From: VBDM01 sp035651815
Lineage (GTDB): Bacteria > Pseudomonadota > Gammaproteobacteria > Burkholderiales > SG8-39
Assembly (NCBI GenBank): GCA_035651815.1
Contig: DASRFB010000092.1
Coordinates: 1-64,000 of the forward strand
Length of the DNA stretch: 64,000 bases
Direction of reading: 5' to 3'
Of this stretch, positions 58,658 to 64,000 are shown piece after piece. The notes under the pieces were generated by a model. The model was not told where the DNA came from. It did not search any database and worked only from the letters and a program-made list of their open reading frames with translations. Position numbers and translations under genes: made by a program. How positions within the stretch are numbered: position 1 is the stretch's first letter; each line of letters begins with the position of its first letter.

Positions 58658-60048
58658 TCAAGCGATTCATCAGCCGCGTCTTCCGCCTCGGGGCGAGCTC
58701 CCAGCCCATCGTCGTTCCGCGCGAGAAGCACGGGCTCGGGCGCGAGCGCATCTCGTCGGGCTCGCGCAAGGTGTGCGAGGTGCTGCGCGAGCGCGGCTAC
58801 CAGGCGTACGTGGTCGGCGGCGCGGTGCGCGACCTGCTGCTCGGCCTCGAGCCGAAGGACTTCGACGTCGCGACCGACGCGAGGCCCGAGGAGGTCAAGC
58901 GCCTCTTCCGCCGCGCCATCGTGATCGGCCGGCGCTTCCGCCTGGTGCACGTGATGTTCGGCGACGAGACGGTGGAGGTGTCGACGTTCCGCGCGCCTTC
59001 GGCGCCCGAGCCCGAGGAGACCCTCGCCGGCGAGACGCACGAGCGCGACGCCGCGCCGGACCACCAGGTCGACGCGCACGGCCGCATCCTGCGCGACAAC
59101 GTATACGGCACGCGCGAGGACGACGCCGCGCGGCGCGACCTCACGGTGAACGCGCTCTACTACGATCCCTACAGCGAGGCGATCCTCGACTTCCACGGCG
59201 GCCTGCGCGACCTCGAGCGCAAGTCCGTGCGCATGATCGGGGACCCGCGCGGGCGCTTCCGCGAGGACCCGGTGCGCATGCTGCGCGCGGCGCGCTTCGC
59301 CGCGAAGCTCGGCTTCAGGATCGACCCGAAGACGCGCGCGCCCATGCGCGAGCTCGCCCCGCTGCTCGAGAACGTGCCGCCGTCGCGCGTGTTCGAGGAG
59401 ATGCTGAAGCTGCTGCTCTCGGGACACGCCGCGACCAGCGTGCGGCAGCTGCGCGACGACGGCCTGCACCACGGGCTGCTGCCCCTGCTCGACGTGATCG
59501 TCGAGCAGCCGCTCGGGCAGCGCTTCGTGCAGCTCGCGCTCGGGCAGACCGACGAGCGCGTGCGCTCGGGCAAGCCCGTGTCGCCCGCGTTCCTGTTCGC
59601 GGCGCTCCTGTGGCACGAGGTGCTCGCCGCGTGGGCCAAGGCGGAGAAGAAGGGCGCCAAGCGCATCCCCGCGCTCTACCAGGCGATGGACGCGGTCGTG
59701 GACATCCAGGTGTCGAAGCTATCGATCCCGCGACGCTTCACCGCGATCATGAAGGAGATCTGGTCGATGCAGCCGCGCTTCGAGCAGAGAAGCGGCCGGC
59801 GTCCGTTCGCGCTCGCCGCGCACGAGCGCTTCCGCGCGGCGTACGACTTCCTGCTGCTGCGCGCCGCGAGCGGCGAGGTGCCCGAGGAGCTCGTCCAGTG
59901 GTGGACCCGTTTCCAGCTCGCCGGCGAGGCCGAACGGACTACGATGCTGCTCGCGCAGGGGCCGGGCGAGCCGGGCCGGCGGCGGCGGCGCCGGCGCCGG
60001 CGGCGCGGGGGCGGCGAAGGACAGCCCCCGAGCGCGCCTGCCGACTGA
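58618..60048 (+). CDS. pcnB: Poly(A) polymerase I
   Basis: It adds 3' poly(A) tails to RNA, promoting decay. From the ATG at 58618 it has 476 residues; an in-frame TTG at 58654 (LIKRFISRVFRL) gives the more usual N-terminus and no overlap of consequence. The nucleotidyltransferase core has AYVVGGAVRDLLLG and the catalytic KDFDVATDA; RRDLTVNALYYD and RFREDPVRMLRAARFAAKLGF follow. The last 35 residues are very Arg-rich (a run of ten Arg), typical of PcnB RNA-binding tails. Confidence 0.94.
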   Translation: MPPGVRGPLDPHLIKRFISRVFRLGASSQPIVVPREKHGLGRERISSGSRKVCEVLRERGYQAYVVGGAVRDLLLGLEPKDFDVATDARPEEVKRLFRRAIVIGRRFRLVHVMFGDETVEVSTFRAPSAPEPEETLAGETHERDAAPDHQVDAHGRILRDNVYGTREDDAARRDLTVNALYYDPYSEAILDFHGGLRDLERKSVRMIGDPRGRFREDPVRMLRAARFAAKLGFRIDPKTRAPMRELAPLLENVPPSRVFEEMLKLLLSGHAATSVRQLRDDGLHHGLLPLLDVIVEQPLGQRFVQLALGQTDERVRSGKPVSPAFLFAALLWHEVLAAWAKAEKKGAKRIPALYQAMDAVVDIQVSKLSIPRRFTAIMKEIWSMQPRFEQRSGRRPFALAAHERFRAAYDFLLLRAASGEVPEELVQWWTRFQLAGEAERTTMLLAQGPGEPGRRRRRRRRRRGGGEGQPPSAPAD

Positions 60049-60091
60049 TTTCCGCGGCGTCCGACGCGCGAAACAAGACAAAATCCTGACA

Positions 60092-60110
60092 CCCCGGCCC
60101 TCCGCCGGGG
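60092..60110. terminator. 7-bp hairpin after pcnB
   Basis: CCCCGGC/GCCGGGG with a five-base loop, 43 bases after the pcnB stop. It lacks a U-tract. Confidence 0.4.
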
Positions 60111-60120
60111 TATCCTTCGC

Positions 60121-60132
60121 GGTTAGTTAACC
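60121..60132. promoter_or_regulatory. Inverted repeat GGTTAGTTAACC before the darA-like operon
   Basis: GGTTA and TAACC arms around GT, about 95 bases upstream of the darA-like start. It is AT-rich against the background and sits where an operator would be expected. No regulator gene is adjacent. Confidence 0.35.
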
Positions 60133-60227
60133 AGGGAAGGACCGGTGCCCTCGGGAATCGCCACGGGCGATGGGCGCCGGGAAAAAAATACGTTGCAAAT
60201 GAATCAGATCGCCGGGAGGACCGCCCC

Positions 60228-61145
60228 GTGAAGCGCGTCCTTCTCGTCCATTTCTCGCAATCGGGGCAGCTCGCGCGCGTCGCGCGCCGGCTCGTCGAGC
60301 CGCTCGCCGCGGCGCAGGACGTCGAGCTCGTCGAGGAGGTGCTGCGCCCGGTCGCGCCGTACGCGTTTCCGTGGTCGTTCTTCGGCTTCCTCGATGCGAT
60401 GCCCGAGTCGGTCCTGCTCGACCCGCCCGCGCTCGCGCCGCTCGCCGTGCGCGCCGACGAGCGTTTCGACCTGGTCGTTCTCGCGTACCAGGTCTGGTTC
60501 CTCGCGCCGGCGGGCCCGATCACCGCGTTCCTCAAGAGCGAGACGGGCAGACGGCTGATCGCCGGACGCCCGGTCGTCACGGTCATCGCCTGCCGCAACA
60601 TGTGGCTGGTCGCGCAGGAAGCGGTCAAGGGTCTCATCGCCGACGCGGGCGGCGTGTTGAAGGACAACGTCGTGTTCACCGACCAGGGCGGGACGGTCGC
60701 GACCCTGGTGACGACGCCGCGCTGGGTGCTGACGGGAAAGAAAAACGCGTTCTGGGGGCTGCCGCCCGCGGGTGTCGCCGAGAAGGAGATCGCGGGCGCC
60801 GACCGCTTCGGCCGCGCGCTGCTCGCGGCGCTGCGCGCCGGGCGCGAGCGCGACGGCGGGCCGATGCTCGCCGGGCTCGGCGCCGCGCGCGTCGACCCGA
60901 CCCTCATCTTCAGCGAGCGCGCGGCGCGCCGCGCGTTCGGCGTCTGGTCGCGCGTCATCCGCCTCGGCGGCAGGCGCGGTGCGGCGACGCGGCTGCCGCT
61001 TCTCGCGCTCTTCTGCGTCTACCTGGTCGCGATGGTGATCGTCATCGTGCCGCCCAGCCTGCTCGTGCAGCGGCTGCTGCGTCCCCTGCTCGCGCGGCGC
61101 CTCGCGTCGCAGAAGGCGTACTTCGAGCTGCCCTCGGGCGGCTAG
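60228..61145 (+). CDS. darA: DarA-like dialkylresorcinol condensing protein
   Basis: A 305-residue protein resembling those annotated as dialkylresorcinol condensing enzyme (DarA). The N-terminus RVLLVHFSQSGQLARVARRL is flavodoxin-like, and VVLAYQVWFLAPAGPI fits the same fold, so it may bind a nucleotide or flavin; no ketosynthase Cys-His-His set is seen. A C-terminal transmembrane helix (about 260-282) anchors it. GTG start with GGGAGGACC as ribosome-binding site. DarA and DarB make 2,5-dialkylcyclohexane-1,3-diones from two beta-ketoacyl thioesters in characterised bacteria. darB follows after six bases. Confidence 0.8.
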   Translation: MKRVLLVHFSQSGQLARVARRLVEPLAAAQDVELVEEVLRPVAPYAFPWSFFGFLDAMPESVLLDPPALAPLAVRADERFDLVVLAYQVWFLAPAGPITAFLKSETGRRLIAGRPVVTVIACRNMWLVAQEAVKGLIADAGGVLKDNVVFTDQGGTVATLVTTPRWVLTGKKNAFWGLPPAGVAEKEIAGADRFGRALLAALRAGRERDGGPMLAGLGAARVDPTLIFSERAARRAFGVWSRVIRLGGRRGAATRLPLLALFCVYLVAMVIVIVPPSLLVQRLLRPLLARRLASQKAYFELPSGG

Positions 61146-61151
61146 GCGCGG

Positions 61152-62309
61152 ATGAGCCGACGCACGACCTACATCACGCGCACCGCGGCCCTGCTGCCGA
61201 ACGCGCCGGTCGAGAACGACGCGGTCGAGGCGATCCTCGGCCAGGTCGGCGACCGGCCCTCGCGCGCGCGGCGCCTGGTGCAGCGCTCGAACGGCATCCG
61301 GCGGCGCCACTACGTGATCGACCCGAAGACCGGCGAGCCGACCCACAGCAACGCGAGCCTCACCGCCGCGGCGGTGAAGGGGCTGGTCGGCGGCGGCTTC
61401 GCGCTCGAGGACATCGCCTGCCTCGCGTGCGGGACCTCGAACCCGGACCAGCTGCTCCCGAACCACGCGGTGATGGTGCACGGCGAGCTCGGCACGCCGG
61501 TGTGCGAGGTGGTCGCGACCTCGGGCGTGTGCGTCTCGGGCATGACCGCGCTCAAGTACGCGTGGATGTCGGTCGCCTCGGGCGATGCGAAGAACGCGAT
61601 CGCGACCGGCTCCGAGGTCGCGTCGCTCGGCCTGCGCGCGCACAACTACGACGGCGAGCGCCAGCAGGACGTCGCGGCGCTCGAGGCGCAGCCGGGGCTC
61701 GCGTTCGAGAAGGACTTCCTGCGCTGGATGCTCTCCGACGGCGCGGGGGCGGTGCTGGTCGAGCCGGCGCCGCGCAAGGGCCTCAACCTGCGCATCGAAT
61801 GGATCGACGTGTTCTCGTACGCGCACGCGATGCCCGCGTGCATGTACATGGGCGCGGAGAAGGAGGCGGACGGCCGCCTTCGCGGCTGGATGCGCTACGA
61901 CGTCGCCGAGCGCGACCGCAACTCGGTGTTCGCGATCAAGCAGGACGTGCGCCTGCTGAACGAGTCGGTGATCGAGTACACGGTGGTGAAGCCGCTGCGC
62001 AAGCTCCTCGAGCGGCGCGAGGTCGCGCCGGCCGGCGTCACCTGGCTGCTGCCGCACATCTCGTCGGAGTACTTCCGCCAGCCGGTCGCCGACGGCTTCG
62101 CGCGCGCCGGTCTGCCGCTGCCGCAGGAGAAGTGGTTCACCAACCTCGACCACGTCGGCAACACCGGCTCGGCCTCGGTCTACCTCATGCTCGACGAGCT
62201 CGCGCGCAGCGGCCGCCTCGAGGAAGGCGACCGGCTGCTGTGCTTCGTGCCCGAGAGCGGGCGCTTCTCGAGCAGCTTCATGTACCTCACGGTCGTGAAG
62301 CATGCGTGA
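61152..62309 (+). CDS. darB: DarB-like 3-oxoacyl-ACP synthase III (dialkylresorcinol ketosynthase)
   Basis: A 385-residue thiolase-fold condensing enzyme. The KAS III triad is visible: Cys127 in ATSGVCVSGMTALK, His302 in LLPHISSEYF and Asn337 in DHVGNTGSAS. The N-terminal SNGIRRRHYVIDPKTGEPTH differs from FabH and fits the DarB group. The long insertion around residues 200-280 is also DarB-like. It is tightly linked to darA, and the next gene overlaps its stop by eight bases. Confidence 0.87.
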   Translation: MSRRTTYITRTAALLPNAPVENDAVEAILGQVGDRPSRARRLVQRSNGIRRRHYVIDPKTGEPTHSNASLTAAAVKGLVGGGFALEDIACLACGTSNPDQLLPNHAVMVHGELGTPVCEVVATSGVCVSGMTALKYAWMSVASGDAKNAIATGSEVASLGLRAHNYDGERQQDVAALEAQPGLAFEKDFLRWMLSDGAGAVLVEPAPRKGLNLRIEWIDVFSYAHAMPACMYMGAEKEADGRLRGWMRYDVAERDRNSVFAIKQDVRLLNESVIEYTVVKPLRKLLERREVAPAGVTWLLPHISSEYFRQPVADGFARAGLPLPQEKWFTNLDHVGNTGSASVYLMLDELARSGRLEEGDRLLCFVPESGRFSSSFMYLTVVKHA

Positions 62310-62697
62310 GCGCGACGTCCCGCAGGAGGGCAACGCGACGCTCGCCGGGCACCGCAAGGCGGTGTACGCGGTGGGCGAGGACGGCCGGCTCAAGATCGTC
62401 GCCTCGCGCGGATGGGAGGTCGAGGAGACGGTGACGCGCCAGGCGGTCGAGGACCTCGAGCGGCTCGCGCGCGAGGCGCGCGAGCGCGCGCTCGCCGGCA
62501 CCGGCTCGACCCTCGAGTACCACATGTACCGCGCGCGCATGGACGTGCCGCTCCTCGCGCAGACGACCGGCCTGTGGCGCTGGCGCGTGAAGCGCCACCT
62601 GCGGCCGGGCGCGTTCCAGCGGCTGCCGACGGCGACGAAGCGGCGCTACGCCGAGGCGATGGGCGTCCCGGTCGAGGCGCTGGAGAAGCTGGACTAG
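62302..62697 (+). CDS. Conserved-looking small protein of the darAB operon, function unknown
   Basis: A 131-residue soluble protein that I cannot assign to a named family. It overlaps darB by eight bases and ends two bases before the next ATG, so it belongs to the operon. Residues 15-50 form a beta-rich unit (AVYAVGEDGRLKIVASRGWE), then a long charged helix and an Arg-rich segment (LWRWRVKRHLRPGAFQRL), ending in a helix-turn-helix-like ATKRRYAEAMGVPVEALEKL. The C-terminal part resembles small helical domains that sense or bind partners. Role unknown. Confidence 0.8.
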   Translation: MRERDVPQEGNATLAGHRKAVYAVGEDGRLKIVASRGWEVEETVTRQAVEDLERLAREARERALAGTGSTLEYHMYRARMDVPLLAQTTGLWRWRVKRHLRPGAFQRLPTATKRRYAEAMGVPVEALEKLD

Positions 62698-62699
62698 CG

Positions 62700-63749
62700 A
62701 TGCAGCAGCGGGCGATGCAGCCAGGACACGGGACGGACACGCGATACGGCAGCTTCGTGCACGCGCACGCCGCGCACTGCGAGTCGGGCGTGATGGCTTC
62801 GCTCGTGCGCCACTACGGCTTCCCCTTCAGCGAGGCGATGGCCTTCGGGCTCTCGTCGGCGCTGTGCTTCGCGTACCTGCCGTTCGTGCGCATCAACGGG
62901 CTGCCGCTGATCGCGTTCCGCATGTGGCCGAAGTCGATCATCCAGGGGCTGGAGAAGGCCCTCGGCCTCGGCATGCGCTTCGAGACCTTCCGCTCGCCCG
63001 AGCGCGGCATGGCGCGCCTCGACGAGCTGCTCGGCGAGGGCAAGCTGGTCGGCCTGCAGACCTCGGTCTTCTGGCTTCCCTACTTTCCGTCGGACCTGCG
63101 CTTCCATTTCAACGCGCACAACGTGCTCGTGTGCGCGCGCGAAGGCGACGAGTACGTGATCAGCGACCCGGTCGCCGAGATGCTCGTGCGCTGCGCCCGC
63201 GCGGACCTGCAGAAGGCGCGCTTCGCGAAAGGCATGCTCGCGCCCAAGGGCCTGCTCTACTACCCGACGAAGAAGCCGGCGGCGCCCGACTGGGCGCGGG
63301 TCGGCCGGAGCGCGATCGCCAAGACCTGCCACGTCATGCTGCACTCGCCGCTCCCGATCATCGGCGTGCGCGGCATCCGCATGCTCGCGACGCGCGTCGA
63401 GCGGCTGCCCGTCGACGGCGACGGCGGCGCGGCGCGCATGTACATGGGCAACATCGTGAGGATGCAGGAGGAGGTCGGCACGGGCGGCGCCGGGTTCCGC
63501 TTCCTGTACGCCTCGTTCCTCCAGGAGCTCGCCGCGCTCACCGGCGAGCGCACGCTCGAGGGCCTCGCCCCGCGCCTGGTCGAGATCGGCGACCGCTGGC
63601 GCGAGTTCGCGGTCGCCGCGGCGCGCCAGATCCGCCGCCGCGATCCGCTCGCCCCGCCGGCGCTCGCCGCGCAGCTGCGCGGGATCGCGGACCACGAGCA
63701 GTCGTTCTTCCGCGACCTGCGCCGGGCGCAGCTGGCCTGGCGATGCTGA
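62700..63749 (+). CDS. BtrH N-terminal-domain protein (putative acyl/aminoacyl transferase)
   Basis: A 349-residue protein with the BtrH N-terminal domain (papain-like cysteine fold): AHAAHCESGVMASLVRHYG with the likely nucleophile at about Cys27, then EAMAFGLSSALCFAYLPF, and a His in NAHNVLVCAREGDEYVISDP as the partner. A DUF4872-like helical C-terminal half follows. In butirosin synthesis BtrH transfers an acyl group from an acyl carrier protein to an aminoglycoside. Here the substrate may be a product of DarAB on a carrier protein; no ACP gene is in view. The ATG lies three bases after the preceding stop. Confidence 0.82.
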   Translation: MQQRAMQPGHGTDTRYGSFVHAHAAHCESGVMASLVRHYGFPFSEAMAFGLSSALCFAYLPFVRINGLPLIAFRMWPKSIIQGLEKALGLGMRFETFRSPERGMARLDELLGEGKLVGLQTSVFWLPYFPSDLRFHFNAHNVLVCAREGDEYVISDPVAEMLVRCARADLQKARFAKGMLAPKGLLYYPTKKPAAPDWARVGRSAIAKTCHVMLHSPLPIIGVRGIRMLATRVERLPVDGDGGAARMYMGNIVRMQEEVGTGGAGFRFLYASFLQELAALTGERTLEGLAPRLVEIGDRWREFAVAAARQIRRRDPLAPPALAAQLRGIADHEQSFFRDLRRAQLAWRC

Positions 63750-64000
63750 GCATCGAAGGACTGTCGTTCCGCTATCCGCGGGGCGATGCCGATGTCCTGA
63801 ACGACGTGGCGCTCGCGATCCCCGCGGGCGGGATCTTCGGCCTGCTCGGTCCGAACGGCGCCGGCAAGACCACGCTCATCTCGATCATCGCGGGGCAGCT
63901 GCGCGTCGACGCGGGCCGCGTCGCGTTCGCGGGCGAGCCGCTCGACGCGCTTCGCCGGCGGCGCCCGCACTGTCTCGGGCTCGTGCCGCAGGAGCACGCG
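63743..64000 (+). CDS. ABC transporter ATPase, truncated by window edge
   Basis: The first 86 residues of an ABC ATPase. The ATG overlaps the BtrH-protein stop (ATGCTGA). MLSIEGLSFRYPRGDADVLN opens the A-loop region, and GIFGLLGPNGAGKTTLISII is Walker A; the Q-loop Gln is in LVPQEHA at the edge. The type resembles exporter ATPases of the ABC-2 class (CcmA-like). A permease gene is expected beyond the window. It suggests export of the product made by this operon. Confidence 0.9.
   Translation, partial: MLSIEGLSFRYPRGDADVLNDVALAIPAGGIFGLLGPNGAGKTTLISIIAGQLRVDAGRVAFAGEPLDALRRRRPHCLGLVPQEHA

Noticed and set aside
1..64000. Searches by eye for CRISPR repeats, tRNA genes, insertion sequences, integrases and phage genes
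   Set aside because: None were found; no cloverleaf-like segment, transposase motif or regularly spaced repeat array was visible.

Overview
The window is very GC-rich, densely packed chromosomal DNA from a betaproteobacterium, probably of the Burkholderiales/Rhodocyclales/Nitrosomonadales breadth; I cannot name a genus. This rests on the gene order (pilY1-pilE-fimT-ispH-lspA-ileS-ribF, murJ beside rpsT, xseB-ispA-dxs, a Bug-type tctCAB cassette, a glrK-qseG-glrR locus) and on strong third-position GC bias. No tRNA, rRNA, CRISPR array, insertion sequence or prophage was seen. Most of the window is core genome. REGION 1 (1-10.4 kb): the C-terminus of the type IV pilus tip protein PilY1, a major-type pilin and a FimT/GspH pseudopilin; then a minus-strand operon ribF-ileS-lspA-ispH; an Mpo1-like membrane protein; and SirB1-family protein with the lipid II flippase murJ. 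REGION 2 (10.4-17.6 kb): rpsT with a textbook promoter and terminator, a fold-I Orn/Lys/Arg decarboxylase with a receiver-like N-terminal domain, an orphan ParA ATPase, and the arginine cluster argD-argF-argG. REGION 3 (17.6-29.4 kb): metallophosphoesterase, YajQ, glutamine amidotransferase, a retropepsin-like protease, folE2, the isoprenoid operon xseB-ispA-dxs, a Rieske oxygenase, a rhodanese, a DUF2784 protein, a Hanks-type kinase fused to a degenerate receiver, and thyA. REGION 4 (29.5-36.4 kb) is the most regulatory: a glycine-zipper envelope gene behind a near-consensus sigma-54 promoter and two TGTC/GACA inverted repeats, next to the sigma-54 activator system glrK-qseG-glrR; folA divergent from glrK through overlapping -10 boxes; and a fold-III ornithine/lysine decarboxylase preceded by a 21-codon leader ORF with a near-ideal Shine-Dalgarno sequence and a hairpin over the decarboxylase ribosome-binding site. 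REGION 5 (36.4-48.4 kb): dcd, apbC/mrp, a signalling operon (class III nucleotide cyclase with hendecad coiled coil and PEGA domain; TssQ-like lipoprotein; tail-anchored Ser/Thr kinase), metG, small envelope proteins including one with a twin CX3C pattern, acylphosphatase and dnaE. REGION 6 (48.4-60 kb): DUF4124 protein, EamA transporter, tripartite tricarboxylate transporter, purM, PerM/AI-2E permease with hda, HAD phosphatase, BtuCD-type ABC importer and pcnB. REGION 7 (60.2 kb to the right edge): a tightly coupled operon of darA-like and darB-like dialkylresorcinol genes, a small protein, a BtrH-domain putative acyltransferase and an ABC ATPase cut by the window end. This looks like a conserved but uncharacterised lipid or secondary-metabolite locus and is the best candidate for an undescribed system. 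A recurrent theme is a -10-like hexamer ending only 5-9 nt before the start codon, which suggests that leaderless mRNAs are common here.
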